Positions 12,085-36,639 of a stretch of DNA of 64,000 bases are shown here, piece by piece (position 1 is the stretch's first letter; each line of letters begins with the position of its first letter). The position numbers were made by a program, and so were the translations under genes. Origin of the DNA: Malaya genurostris (lineage: Eukaryota; Arthropoda; Insecta; Diptera; Culicidae); contig NC_080572.1 of assembly GCF_030247185.1 (NCBI RefSeq), forward strand, positions 33,588,971-33,652,970, given 5' to 3'. The notes beneath the pieces are model-generated. The model was not told the origin of the DNA. It did no database searches and saw only the letters and a list, made by a program, of their open reading frames with translations.

Positions 12085-12805
12085 ACTAGTAGTGTCGAAT
12101 TAAAGTCGGATCCGGGATTCCAATACGTGCACACGCTGGTAGCTCAGTCATCGCCGATGAGGAAAAAAACGTCCCGGATAGTCCCGGATGGTCCTGCCCC
12201 GGTCGACCCGGAATAGTGCGAATAGCATTTTAAGTCACAAACTAACAAGTCAACTAGGAGAATTCATCAGTCAGTTTTATGTGATTTTCACCTATTTTTG
12301 ACCATCGTTAATGAAGAAATTCTCATGAAATCGGAAATTTTCATTGAGTGCGCTTTAGTTCCGGAAGTCGGATCCTTATCAAATGTTCTATTTTCAAAGA
12401 ACTATACAAACTTTCATTTGGTTCTTCTTACTTTGTGAAAGTCGGTTAAGCCATTTCCGAGAAAATTGAGTGCACATTTTTTCCTAATTTTTCATATATT
12501 ACCTTGTAAATCCGGAAGTCGATTCTAAATAAAATTCAATACCAGGCTATGGGACTATATAACCTTTCATTTGAATCTAAGTTCAGTTCAGCGATCTCCG
12601 AGAAAAGCGCGTGCATATTTTTGTTACATATATGCACACATATTTTTGTTACCTACATGCACACACACAAACAGAAAAACATATACACACAGATATTTGC
12701 TCAGTTCGTCGAGCTGAATCGAATGGTATATGCCTTTCAGCCATTCGGGCCTTGGTTGCAAAGTCGGTTTTCACATTGATTGCATAGCCTTTCTATATGA
12801 ATGGA
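12085..12805. repeat. Dispersed repeat family A, copy
   Basis: Two or three internal units ('ccggaagtcgga...tttcatttg...tgtgaaa.tcggtt'), a CA-rich run at about 12650-12700, the GTCGAGCTGAATCGAATGGT block, then GATTGCATAGCCTTTCTATA at the end. A CCATTCGGGCC replaces the usual palindromic CCCTCCGGG. Confidence 0.65.
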
Positions 12806-13319
12806 TTTTCAATAAATAGTTATACAGAAAGGAAAGCGTTGCATTTTTTCCAGTACAATCTTCATACGTCTGTGCGTCTTTTCCTTAGCTTTCAAATAAG
12901 CGATTCAAAAAAAAAAAACAACCTTAAGGTAGAAATCAAAAAAACAAATAAAAAAAATTCAAACCAGGGCTAAATTTTTTTTCTTTATTTTTTTATTGAT
13001 GAAAGAAGCCTTAGGGGTTTGACTCGATCCTGGTAAAGTTTCAAAGTGGAATGATCAATACTTTCTGAGCAATGAATTTCTCAACCACGACCCGCACGCG
13101 ACTTGTTCGGACTTATGTAGTTTTTCATTCCTTTACATTTTGAGGCTAGGTAGCCTCAAAAAACAGTCGGAACGATATTGTTAAAACAATCGGAAACTCG
13201 GAAATCCGATTTTATTAAAATTCGTCGATTGAAGGTCGAGTAATTGGCAAAATAATATGACTACTCTACAAATTCGTACTATAACCCTACTGTCATTTAA
13301 TTAGTTGTAACAGATTTTA

Positions 13320-14207
13320 AGGGGGGAGTAGGGTCTAAACGATGAAAAAAATCATCATTTTTGCTAATTTTTTCCAGGATTATCGTTCAACAAAATAAAT
13401 TCAAATGTTTTTCATGATAAAAAGCATTATTTGAACAACATTTTGTATTTTTTTTCATGGAAAAATATTAAGAAATAAGAAGAGGTATTTTTGAGAGCGT
13501 TTCTTAAAAATCATAATTTGCGGTGTCCACTGTATCTCAGCACAGACTAATCAGAAGTGAACAAATGAACGCAGCATAGTTAGAGTAGAAGTTTTTTTAG
13601 ACTCCAACGTTTCGGTTTGATTTTTTTTTATTTTTAAATTTTTGGTGGTTGTTCAAAGTGAAAACTAAGGTTTTTCACGAAAAAATCCGCCATTTTGTAG
13701 CTGTTCCCCAAAGTAACAAACAACGAAAAGGAAAACGTTTGGGTCTGGCTTTTTATATGTAGAAAGTGTGTGCAAAATTTGAAAAAAAAATGGTCCAGTA
13801 GTTTTTGAATGACGATGGACACGGACTTTCAAAATCTGCTTTCGAGGAAAACGCGTTTAAAGGTTTTTGTCTATAAAATCAATGGAAACAATTAATTACT
13901 CCAGGGAACCCGTAGGGTCTAACATTTTCAAAAATCATGTTTTTTCTTTTATAATTTATTATAATGAAACATTTCAAGAATATTTTGTCAAGTTTTGCAG
14001 TCAATCGAAGTAGAAATCTTGGGCCTGTGCGTCGAGTTCTTGCTTCTTCGTAGAATGTGATAGCCATAGGTAAAGGTCCATAACTTCCAAAGTTTCGTTC
14101 CAATAGGCTTGAAAATTTCACAGAAAGTTCTTTAAATGTTTTACAATAAGAAAATATAAAGAAAATAATAAATGATTTTTCAAAAGTGTTAGACCCTACC
14201 CGCCCCT
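13320..14207. mobile_element. Harbinger-like MITE with GGGGnnAGTAGGGTCTAA inverted repeats
   Basis: The left end GGGGGGAGTAGGGTCTAAA is mirrored by the right end TTAGACCCTACCCGCCCCT, about 890 bp apart, flanked by TAA on both sides. A 3-bp TAA/TTA target and a G-rich terminus fit PIF/Harbinger non-autonomous elements; the superfamily is inferred. The interior has no transposase. A second, end-eroded copy lies at 35645-36365 and shares long blocks, for example GGTGTCCACTGTATCTCA. Confidence 0.7.
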
Positions 14208-15324
14208 AATCAGTAAAGTAAACCAAATATACACTTGAATGCATGCGCGCAACTGGATAAGATTTTTCCGCACTCAGCGAATGATGTAATTCTGATAGAA
14301 TGGCTTTTTTCTCACAAACTCTGAATTCCAATTTTCTATTTTAATTTTTCTCTTTGCATAGAATTACATCACATGTGTTTGTTTAGCCGATGCGTCCATA
14401 AACAGTATCAATCACGAAGTAAGTCATGTAAGACAAAATTAATTATCTTGCATTGTGTTTAACGTGCCCCTAACCACAGGAACAATAGTATCTTTACTTT
14501 TCACCGACGAATCTGCTAAGCGACGCCATGATGGACTCAATAATTGTATATGATCAAAGTATAAATGATGCGGATACCCTCGGTAGCTTTGCGACGTAAG
14601 TACCCGCGTTGACTTTGAACTTTGCTGTTCTGATATTTACGATTCACGACGTTACCAACCTATTAATTAATATATAAAGAATATGTGAACTTAGACCCGA
14701 TGAAATTAGCATTGGTGATTCCTAAACCTGGGAAGTCCGAAAATAAACTCTGGTGATACACGTTCCTACCTTTTTCATTGCTGCATATGGAGGTGTTTCG
14801 AGAATCTGAAATTTGCACTCAGTCTGGAATGAGCTTTGACAACTGCATTAGGCAGATAATTGTTCACCACTAGAGTGGATTTACCTAATTCACTGATTGA
14901 AATCATTCGCAACAAATATGCGAAACTTTTTCACACAATGTAGCTTGGTCATTTAACGGACGAAACTTCCTGTCGCAATTCCGCCGAATGAACAATGTAC
15001 TGTACTTACAACTGGATAACTCGAGCCAAAAAAGCGATTGTTGTTCAATGATAACACATCAATTTGCATCCCTAATATTTGCATCGACTTCACCTCAGAT
15101 TGAACTGACTGAGTTCAAAAAGATCACTACGTACAAGTGTACGTAAATACAGTTGTTATGAGGTGAGTGAGAATAATGATGATATTGCATGTACCAGATG
15201 AAAAAAAGCCGTGGGTTTTCTCTTGCCAACAATGCGAGGATTGCACCAAATCGATATAATTCAGTTACTGTTTTGATCATTCTCCTATTGTTTCACTGCA
15301 AGAGATATTTAAACACAATCTATT
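14208..15324. other. No gene recognised
   Basis: No frame here shows a recognisable domain. Mixed AT-rich sequence without a clear repeat signature. Confidence 0.4.
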
Positions 15325-15626
15325 GTGATCCATCTAGTGATGTAATGATGCCTTTCTCACCGGTGACCGATATAGCGAAATCCGGTTCGTTTGACCCTAT
15401 ATTGGAATGGTTTTTAGCACAATTTCGTAGATCATCGCCTTGAAGAATAGTTTGAGTTTTTAACGCTCATCATTCTAAAAATCGAAGTCGAATCCGAATA
15501 ATATTTTTAAGCATTCTATGAGACCATAAAAAGTCTTTCATTTGATCTAAAGCTCTCGAACATTAAAGTGGTATTAGGTATCTCTGAGAAATCGAAGTGA
15601 GTTTTGTTTTTTTTTGGGATTTCAGG
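15325..15626 (+). repeat. Dispersed repeat family A, left-end fragment
   Basis: Begins CATCTAGTGATGTAATGATG followed by CCTTTCTCACC, which is the left-end signature of the family. It then runs into one internal unit and breaks at the start of the I-like element. Confidence 0.6.
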
Positions 15627-16074
15627 TATCTCCGGAGCCGGAAATCGCAGACCGATGTAGCGTTCTCCTGGAAGGTACATCTTCGGCGGTCCCTAATAGC
15701 TTCAGGAAGAGAAGAAATAAATCCTCTAGTAAGCTTTCGAAGGTGTCTTCTGATGGGTCTCAAAAAATAAGTAGTAAGGGTTCGAAGGTGGCTTCTGGTG
15801 GGTCTCAAAAACAACTGGAAGTGATGGCAAAAAACCGGAGAAAAAAGCTCCAGGTCTTGGAAAATTATATTTCCCTAAAGATCAATCAGAAAAAATACCA
15901 GATACTGGATTTATTAAATTCTCTGATATCGTGGACTGGATCATGACTACCTTCAATATTTCAGAACCTCTTAAAAGTCTATTAATGGCTTTCATTTCTG
16001 CAGTTAAAACATTTTTGAAGCAGTTGACTGCAAAATGGCCTCTTCTTTCAGCGATCATATCCTTCGATGGCTAA
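15627..16074 (+). pseudogene. ORF1 (gag-like) C-terminal remnant
   Basis: Ser/Lys-rich sequence leads, after a frameshift near 15830, into a segment ending TFNISEPLKSLLMAF and then ISFDG followed by TAA at about 16072. The corresponding C-terminus of the full-length element reads AFNISEPLKTLIMAF ... VSFDG, so homology is clear. The zinc-knuckle region is absent. The ORF1 stop overlaps the start of ORF2 as in the intact copy. Confidence 0.75.
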
Positions 16075-19000
16075 GTCACCGACTGCGGTCACGAATACAA
16101 TCACTATTATTCAGTGAAATTGCAGAAGTATCATCTAAAAAATAGACCCTTTCAAGCTATTAGTTAACAGTCTAAAATGTGACGCATTTGCATTGTGCGA
16201 AACTTGGCTAACTTCTGAAATGCCCTTAAACTTCCACGATTTTAACATTATTCGTCTGGATCGAGATGATCCCTATAGAGGAGTACTTTTGAGGATCAAA
16301 AAGTGCTATTCTTTTTATCGAATAAACCTCCCCGCGATACCAGGTATTGAAGTTGTTGCATGTCATGCTACAATCAAATGCAAGGACCTTTGCATTGCTT
16401 CCATCTATATTCCCCCAAGAGCCTCGGTTGGACATCGGCGGCTCAGTGATATCATAAGGCTCCTTCCCGCATCGACGTTGGTTTTAGGAGACTTTAACTC
16501 ACACGGTATGGGCTAGGGTTGTCTTCACCACGATAACAGATCAGCTATGATCCTTGATATCTGCGACAACTTCAATATGACATTCTTGTATACGGGAGAA
16601 ATGACACGGATTCCTGCACCAGCAAGACCAAGTGCGCTGGATTTATCCGTTTGCTCGACATCGCTACGGCTGGATTGCACGTGGAAGGTAACCCCTGATC
16701 CAATCGCCTGTGGATTAGGACCATCGGAGACAATCAATGTTTCGTATGACCTCACACGAAATATTGATTGGAAAGGCTACGCAAATTCGATATTTGAGAA
16801 ACTCGAAACAACACAAGAACTTCCTCCGGTGGAAGAGTACACGTTTTTGGCTGGCTTGATTCTCGACACTGCGACTCAAGCTCAGACGAAACGTGTACCT
16901 GGCGCGAAAACTAACATTCGTCCTCTTAACCCGTGGTGGGACAAAGAGTACTCAAAATTAAATGCGGAAAGAGCTTCATCATTTATCGAGTTTAGGAAAA
17001 TCGGAACATCTGATAAGCCAAGGAACACGGTTATTGGCGTTGATTTTTAGACGGATTATCGAGAGAGACATCAATAAAACCAGCACTTTTTGGAATACGG
17101 CCCGTCGCATGCGCAACCATAACACAGCGAACGAAAGTGAGGAATATTCTAACAGTTTGATATTCAATTTCGCTAAAAAAGTAGTTCTTGACACTGTTCC
17201 GGAACAGTAGATCACCCGCGTCGCGTCGTCAAAGAGGAACGAAACACCTTTTTCGGTGGTAAAGTTTTCATTTGCGCTATTGTCATGTAACAATATAGCC
17301 CCGGGGCTAGACAGAATCAAATTCAACTTATTGAAGAATCGGCTTGACCTTGACAAAAGGCGCTTGCTGAATTTGTTCAATAAGTTTCTTGAGGATAATA
17401 TTGTCCCAAATGAGACAAGTGAGAGTGATCGCCATTAAAAAACCAGGACAACCAGTATTGTCTTGCGTTGCTCTCAATCGAAATTTAAATGACATTTGCT
17501 CGTAAAGAACAAATGGCGTCAGTTTCCCTAGACATTGAGGGCGCTTTTGACACAGTTTCCATAAACATCGTATCTAAGAAGTTGCATCAGCATGGTCTTC
17601 CACAAAATTTGAACAACTTTTTGTATAATCTATTGTCTGAGAATCACATGTATTTCGCGCATGGTGATTTGTCAACAATACGATTCAGTTACATGGGTCT
17701 TCCTCAGGGTTCATGTTTAAGCCCCCTTTTATACAATTTTTACGTAAACAACATTGATGAATGTATCAACACATCCTGCACGCTAAGACAACTTGCCGAC
17801 GACAGCGTTGTGTCTATTATAGGACCCAAAGCTGCCAATGACCATTGCAAGATACCCTCGTAAACTTGTCCGCATGGGCTCTTCAAATGAGTATCGATAT
17901 CTCTATGGATAAAACTGAGCTGGTTGTATTTTCAAGGAAGCGAGAACCAGCACAATTACAGTTTCAACTTGAGGATGACACCATAGCTCAGGCCTTCACA
18001 TTTAAATATCTCGGGGTCTGGTTCGACTCGAAAGGCACCTGGGGATGTCACATTAGGTATCATTGTATCATATCCCTCACATTGGGGGGGGGTTCCCATC
18101 CAGGAGACCTGATCAGGCTGTACCAAACAACAATATTGTCCGTAATGGAATATGGATGGTTCTGCTTCCGGTCCGCCGCGAACACCCAATTCATTAAACT
18201 GGAATGAATTCAGTATAGTTGTTTGCGTAATGCCTTAGGTTGCATGCAGTCGACTCATACGATGAGTCTCGAAGTGCTCGCGGGCGTCCTACCGTTAAAA
18301 AATCGATTTTGGGATCTCTCATATCGATTGCTAATCCGGTGCGATATCTAGAATCTGATGGTGATTGAAAACTTCGAAAGGCTTGTCGGGCTCAATTCGC
18401 AACCCGGTTTTATGTCCTTTTATTTTGATTACATGGCTCAGAATATTAATCCTTCTTCGTTTGCTTCCAACCGTGCTCATGCTTGGATACTTCTGATTCT
18501 ACTGTGTTTTTCGATATATCCATGAGAGAAGAGATTCGTGGAATTCCGGATCACGTGTGCCCTCAAGTGGCCCCAAATATGTTTTGAAATAAATTTAGAA
18601 CAGTCAACTGTGAAAAGGTGTTTTACACTGACGGATCAAACATCAACGAGTCCACAGGCTTCGGCATCTTCAATCAGAACATCTCCGCTTCGTACAAACT
18701 CAATGATCCGCTTTAGTTTACGTTGCAATATTAGCTGCTATACAGTACACCCTCGAGATCATTGAAACCTTGCCCAAAGACCATTACTTCATTGTCACGG
18801 ACAGTCTAAGTTCAATAGAAGCTCTCCGGGCAATGAAGCCAGGAAAGTATCCCCCATATTACCTGGGGAAAATACGGGAACACTTGAGAGCTTTATCTGG
18901 ACGGTCTTATTTAATATTGTTAGTCTGGGTCCCTTCGCATTGTTCCATTCCGGGCAATGGAAAGGCAGACTCATTGGCTAAGGTGAGTGCATTAGAAGGT

Positions 19001-19310
19001 GAAATTTATGAAAGACCAGTCTGCTTCAATGAGTTTTTCAGTTCAGTTCGTCAGAAAACTCTCGAAAGTTGGCAAACTTCATGGAGCAATGGCGAACTGG
19101 GACGATGGCTACACTCCGTTATCCCTAGGGTATCGACGAGACCTTGGTTCACGGGGATGAACGTGAGTTGCGATTTCATTCGTGTTATGTCGCGGCTCAT
19201 GTCAAACCACTACACTTTCAACGCACATCTCTGACGTGTTGGGCTCGCGGAGAGTGGTCTCTGCACCTGTGGCAACGGTTATTAGGACGTCGAGCATGTC
19301 GTGTGGTCGT
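16074..19310 (+). pseudogene. ORF2 (EN-RT-RNase H) of I-like copy 2, inactivated
   Basis: Recognisable motifs in order: endonuclease ALCETWLTSEM and LVLGDFNSHG; reverse transcriptase SLDIEGAFDTVSINIV, GLPQGSCLSPLLYNFYVNN and the active-site block RQLADDSVVS; then FKYLGVWFDSK; then RNase H TDSLSSIEAL and WVPSHCSIPGNGKADSLAK. Frames change at least six times, and the segment between NIVP and the KKPGQP motif is partly lost. At 16262-16264 this copy keeps CGA (Arg) at the site where the full-length element has a TGA stop. Confidence 0.85.
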
Positions 19311-19500
19311 GCGTAGAGTATCGCGACACCAGGTCGAAGCTACTGGAATCCCATCCCATTCCACAATATTTACTTATTTTTCATTTTCTTCCGTAACATC
19401 ACCATCACCGCCCATGGAAGACCGCTCCAGTCGATAACCAGCATGCGGGCCACCCGCCGGGCCTTCGTAGCCTGGGGGTGTTTCCCGCGGACCCACTCGA

Positions 19501-20113
19501 ATCGAAAGACGCATTACAACTGTTTCGTTCATGAAAAATATCATTTCAACTAAACATGACTGATTTTGTTATAGAAATATGAAAAATGAGGAGAATAAAA
19601 AATGTAAGAAATAAAATTTAGTTGACTTTAAAAAATAAAAAAAAATTTTAAAAACGGTTCACTCATAATATGATTTACTGCCTGGCTCTGAGAAGCAATT
19701 CATGCATGTGAAAATACTGTCACTTGAGCGCACAATTCCGTAAAAACAGGCGATCATTTGCTTCGAAGTGCTTCGTGCGCGAATAGCTTTCGTTGGATTT
19801 GGTTCGTCTTGGAACACCCACACAGTCGATTGCTGTTTTGTTTCCGTTTATGTTAAAAAATGTCAAACTTTATTTTGGTGTTGCCAGATTTTAGCTATTG
19901 ACATTAGTGTGACCAGTTCCCGAAATATAAATAACAGCCTACGTAGTTCAAATTAGGCGGTCTAATGCGAACTCAACTTTTTAATAGTTATACCACAAAC
20001 GAATGTCCAGACATGACAGTCACGATCTTTTTTTGGCGCACATCTACGGTCCTCCGTGAAACTGGCACCAATGGTGATAAATTGGTTTGGCTGAGTTCCC
20101 ATCATCACATTCA
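19501..20113. other. No gene recognised
   Basis: AT-rich spacer between the decayed I-like element and the next inverted-repeat element. A short frame at 19768-19956 has no recognisable features. Confidence 0.4.
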
Positions 20114-21237
20114 CACGCAGAGAAAAATATTGTAAAAGTAACTAAATTTTGGTTTCTCGCAACGATTTATTTTATTGAAATAGTGACAACAGAAAATTTG
20201 GTTTCATATATCAAATATTGTTGCTTGAAACTACAAAACTAGATGTTTGATTTGTCTCAGTGAATTAGTTTATTTCAATAAATATTTTGTTAAAAACAAC
20301 AAATATTTGGCTTGTGCATTCCGGTCAGTTTCTTAACAAACAATTCCATAGTAAATTTAACTTGCAAAGTCAGTTTACAATGAACTAACTTTAAATGAAG
20401 GTAATCTTCTTAAAATATAAACCTAAAATGAATATTATTTCTACTTACGTTTTTTGTTTCTTAAAATCCTTTTTTTTGTTGTTGAGAGTAAAATGATTTC
20501 TTTCAAAATAAATTGGAGGGTTTCTTTGATACATTCATTGTCGATTTTTTTGTTTTAGCAATTCTAATTACTTACATGAATGAAATTGAAATTATTTCCA
20601 AACCACAATCACGGCGCGATGCCCTTGCAGATCTGTTAAAATAGAGATATCCTGTAACAATTTTTTTTGTAAAGAAAACGTGTTATGTAATATTATGAAG
20701 TTTCTGATATTACTGATTATCAATACTTACGCTTGAATTGTTGAAATGCTCCACGAAAAAGAAACGAGCAGATGAAGTTTCACTTTTTGAAACACGTAAG
20801 AATAATTTTGTTTATTCACAGTTGAAAAAGTTTCTCTGGTTTGTAAGAAATATAACTGACACGGTTCATTTCAACAATAAACTGTGTTGCATCATCATAC
20901 AAATTAGATCATAGATGAAAGGAAACAATTTTGTTATTAACATAAGGATAAATTAGAATTGAATCAACAAAGATTTTGCCAATAAAATCAACTCAACTTT
21001 TGTTGATATGCAAATAATTGGTAGTTTATTTCAACAATAAAATTAGCTGGAACAGCATTTTTTTTCGTCGCTGGGTGAGACCAAAATGCTTATTCACATC
21101 AAACAGCGATTATTGTTGGTGTTGAAGGGGGAAATTGGTTTGAAACAATCAAATTCTAGATAGAAATTAACAAAAATCAAATTAAAAAATCAAATTAACT
21201 GTTTTATTCTTTCAAACAAGCTCCATTTTTCTGCGTG
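20114..21237. mobile_element. Non-autonomous DNA element with CACGCAGA.AAAAAT inverted ends
   Basis: The left end CACGCAGAGAAAAAT and the right end ATTTTTCTGCGTG form short terminal inverted repeats 1.1 kb apart. The interior is a non-coding AT-rich mix of 'aacaaa', 'tttatttcaa' and their complements. No transposase and no clear target duplication are visible, so the superfamily is open. Confidence 0.6.
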
Positions 21238-22031
21238 CATAATGCAAATGTCAAACCGTGAGAACCCTTTCCATTCGTTAGCTCTTTTGTATATATTGAG
21301 ATTTTATGGCACACTTTGGTCGAAATGATAACAATGCAATTAATCTCGCGCTCCACCAAGCGGGAGTGCGGTCATTTTAGAAAGTACCGGGAACGAACCA
21401 GACTTTTTTTTTGAATATTTGTAAGCACATACATTTCTTTATTATTTATCTTTGGTTATACGTTTATGCATACATATTGAATGTATCGAAGTGGAGCAAA
21501 TGCCCAATTTATCGAACATTCCTCGTAGAATCCAAAGGTCAACACTTCCAACAGGGGCTTTCTTCGGATTACCCTACATATTGAGAGTTTTTTTTTACCG
21601 AAAAAAGAGTATGTTTTACTTCGGCATTTTCAGAATCTTCATTCATCTTTTGTGTTTCTGATGCCAAATATTACTTAGAAACGTTCCGAAACGTACACAC
21701 GTCCGCAATATCGTATTTATCTATGAAAAAAAGTGCATTTCAATTAATACTGCTAGTATTTTTAAAACATTCATTTATTTGCAGTGGGGGCCATTTTTAA
21801 ATCACATAAACTCTCTGGGGAAAAGCATGTGATTCATAAAAGTCAATGTTTGCTTCGTGGAGAGAGACGAGCTGTAATTTCAAGTATAAGTGGTCTCATT
21901 TTTAGTGCAAACAGTCACTATTTCGGAAATTGTGAATGAAATTCATAAAAAGTACTTCTACGATGGGAAGAATCTTCTCCGAATTTCTGTGTCACAAACT
22001 CTTTCGTGTAGTAAAATTGAAACCTTGTGCA

Positions 22032-22148
<117 letters not shown>

Positions 22149-22346
22149 CATTGCATATATTACTGTTTTCATGGAAGAAGAGCATTTGTTAGCTATTTCT
22201 TATATCAAGTTTCAAAATATTTGATCTTGTTTAGAGCTGGTAAGGGAGTGGGCTATATGAGAGGTACTTTAAATAAAATTTATATTTTCCATCCACTGAT
22301 TGTATTGATCTGCATAAGTTAAACTATTGAATTTGATTGGATGTGT

Positions 22347-22400
22347 TATATATAGCTGCGTGATCTTCTGAGCAATTTTTTTCATTAGCCGAAGACAGTT
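22347..22400 (+). promoter_or_regulatory. Possible promoter of the DAGLB-like gene
   Basis: TATATATA at 22347-22354 is followed at 22391-22400 by GAAGACAGTT, an initiator-like ACAGTT. A candidate 5' splice donor AG|GTAAAA at 22532/22533 would end a non-coding first exon and pair with the acceptor at 22905 (intron of about 370 bp). The distance from TATA to initiator is longer than usual, and a far upstream start is equally possible. Confidence 0.3.
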
Positions 22401-22908
22401 TAGTGTGTAAATATTTAAATCGATAAATCAGTGCAAATTATTGATTGTTTCGATCATACAATCAGAGTAGCATTTCAGTGCTTTTATATTCGTAACAGCA
22501 ACACTTTTTTCTTCTTCTGACACCAATTGCAGGTAAAACGTTATTCATTCGCCGTAACCGTTACACAATCGTTTGTGGTAGACACACGAGTATTACATTT
22601 GAATGGAGCACCGTCGACAGTAACAACGGATAATGGTGGTATTAATGTTCGGAGTCTTACGAGCGGTGTCAGTTAATGAGTTTTGTTTTGTAAAACTTGG
22701 ATGATGGATGATGGGGGCCCTGACTAAATTTAGTCCATCTATTAGTTACTGATTAAATATGTTTCAATAATTATTGGTTTTGTAAAAACTCAAAGCTACT
22801 ATTTAACCTTGAAGATCGACGTCGTTTGAAATGAAAACTCGTACATTTACTTACATACACCTCAAATTGATTGCATGCTTTTACACTTCGTTGTTGCAAT
22901 TGCAGGTC

Positions 22909-34722
<11,814 letters not shown>

Positions 34723-35644
34723 GATATCAGAAATGATTTTCTCATAAGCCAAAACCGAGAAAGGCTGACCAGGTGACCAGTCTAACGAATCCCTTTTGTC
34801 CCGCCCAAAAATGAATACAAAGACAGTCCATGAGTGCCTTATGAAATTGTTAATCTTGCCGTTTGTATACACATATTAGGTTTAAATGGGTAGTTTAGTC
34901 CAACATCACCTAGCAATAGATGAGGTAGGTCGAACAATTTTTCCATAAAAATAGAGAACCTATCAAATAGGAGTAACTAACTTGTCTTCATCGTACCTTA
35001 GAAGGTATAATATTTATAAGCTGATCCGTCGACTTTGTATCACGAAACAATTGCTCACTAGACTTCCGCTTGCCACGATTCATGTGCCAAGCTCGCGACG
35101 AATTTCATGTGATTATAATCAATCCATTTCATCTATTAGTCAGCTATGTTGAGAATACATTCCAGTGTGGATCTGAGTAACTATTTACTTGATATTTAGG
35201 GGTTTTTTTAGATTCTCAGTTAAATATTTTGTTTTTAATAGCAATAACAGCGTTTGATTCACCAACCGGAAAATACGAAACAGAAAGTCAAGTTCAATAG
35301 TATTTACCCGAGTTGTGTTATTTTGGAGGGATCAGAATCCTTGTTCTTAGAAAAGGATAAAAAGTGATACGAGATATTGTACTAATAATTGTGAAACTAA
35401 GCAGCGGGTTTTAATTACATTTTGGTTGTGATATGAATGCTATTTATTATTCAAAAAGCAAAGTTAATGAATGTGGTATTTTGAATAGATTTAGAAATGA
35501 ATGAAATGTAGTAGATTTAGTTTCATATGAAAATGTGTTAAGCAGTTTGGTGTTTTTCCTAATATCACATGTCTCCATTGGGATTTATTCGTTCATGAAC
35601 GACTTTTAATTTGAATAACAATAACCAATTATTATTATAATTAT
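34723..35644. other. 3' flank of DAGLB, no gene recognised
   Basis: Presumably the lipase 3' UTR followed by spacer. I see no clear polyadenylation hexamer and no coding frame. Confidence 0.4.
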
Positions 35645-36365
35645 TTCGTGGGAAAATATTGAGAAATAAGTCGGTGAAGAGATATTTTTGAGGACGCTTC
35701 TTAAAAATCATGATTTACGGTGTCCACTGTATCTCACCGCAGACTAATCAGAAGTGAACAAATGAACGCAGCATAGTTAGAGAAGTTTTTCTAGACCCCA
35801 ACGATTCTGTTTGATTTATTTTTAATTTTTTGAATTTTTGTTCAAGGTGGAAATTACGATATTTTACGAAAAAATCCGCCGTTTTGTAGCTGTAAAACCT
35901 CTCCAAAGTAACAAACAACGAAAAAGAAAACGTTGGGGTCTTGATTTTTATATGTAGAAAGTGAGCGCAAAATTTGAAAAAAATTGGTGCAGTAGTTTTT
36001 GAATGACGATGGACACGGACTTTCGAAATCTGCTTTAGAGAAAAACGCGTTTGAAGTTTTTTGTCCATAAAATCAATGGAAACAATTTACTATTCCAGGG
36101 AGCCCGTAGAGTATAACCTTTTTCAAAAATTTTTTTCTTTTATAATTTATTATGATGCAACATTTCAAGAATGTCTTGTCAAGTTTTGAAGTCCATCGAA
36201 GTAGAAATCTTGTGCGCCGAGCACTTCCTTCTTCGTAGAATGAGATAGCGATAGATAAAGGTCCATAACCTCCAGAGTTTCGTTCCAATATGCTTGAAAA
36301 TTTCACAGAAAATTCTTGAAATGTTTTACTATAAGATATACAATAGCATAACACAGTTTTGAAAA
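35645..36365. mobile_element. Second, end-eroded copy of the Harbinger-like MITE
   Basis: Follows 13460-14130 block by block (for example TCTTAAAAATCATGATTTAC, CACAGAAAATTCTTGAAATG) in the same orientation. Both G-rich inverted ends are lost. No coding capacity. Confidence 0.7.
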
Positions 36366-36639
36366 TCGTGTTTCACTTTACTCCTAAACTTCGCTTTATT
36401 ATCAAGTGAGTAAAAATCCTACTGCTGGAATAAGGCGAAAAGTCGCTTACACAAAAATATCGATATCTTCGTTAAAAACGGACGGATTTTACCAATCTGT
36501 GGCTTGTTGGATAGCTATTACCGTGCAGAATCTAAGTCTAAAAACATATTCTGTTTTCAAAGTCAATTGTGACATTGGCGAAATACTGAAAATTTTGACA
36601 TAAAACTTCGTATAACTCAAAAAGTAAACATCCTATCTC

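Larger units (their letters stand above)
15627..19500 (+). mobile_element. Decayed I-like non-LTR retrotransposon, copy 2
   Basis: Contains the C-terminal part of ORF1, then a mutated ORF2 with endonuclease, reverse transcriptase and RNase H regions in order, then part of the 3' UTR with the GTTTCCCGCGGACCC block. It belongs to the family of the truncated copies at 3093-4328 and 49744-50149, and is related to but clearly distinct from the full-length element at 52093-58184. The 5' part of ORF1 and the 3' tail are missing, several internal segments are deleted, and every domain carries frameshifts or stops. Confidence 0.85.

Noticed and set aside
12130..12160. tRNA-like 'GGTAGCTCAGTC' motif
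   Set aside because: Resembles a tRNA A box, but there is no B box (GGTTCGA) at the right distance and no cloverleaf.
11781..12216. Hydrophobic frame resembling a signal peptide
   Set aside because: It begins at TTG, not ATG, and overlaps sequence shared with other repeat copies (39440-39520).
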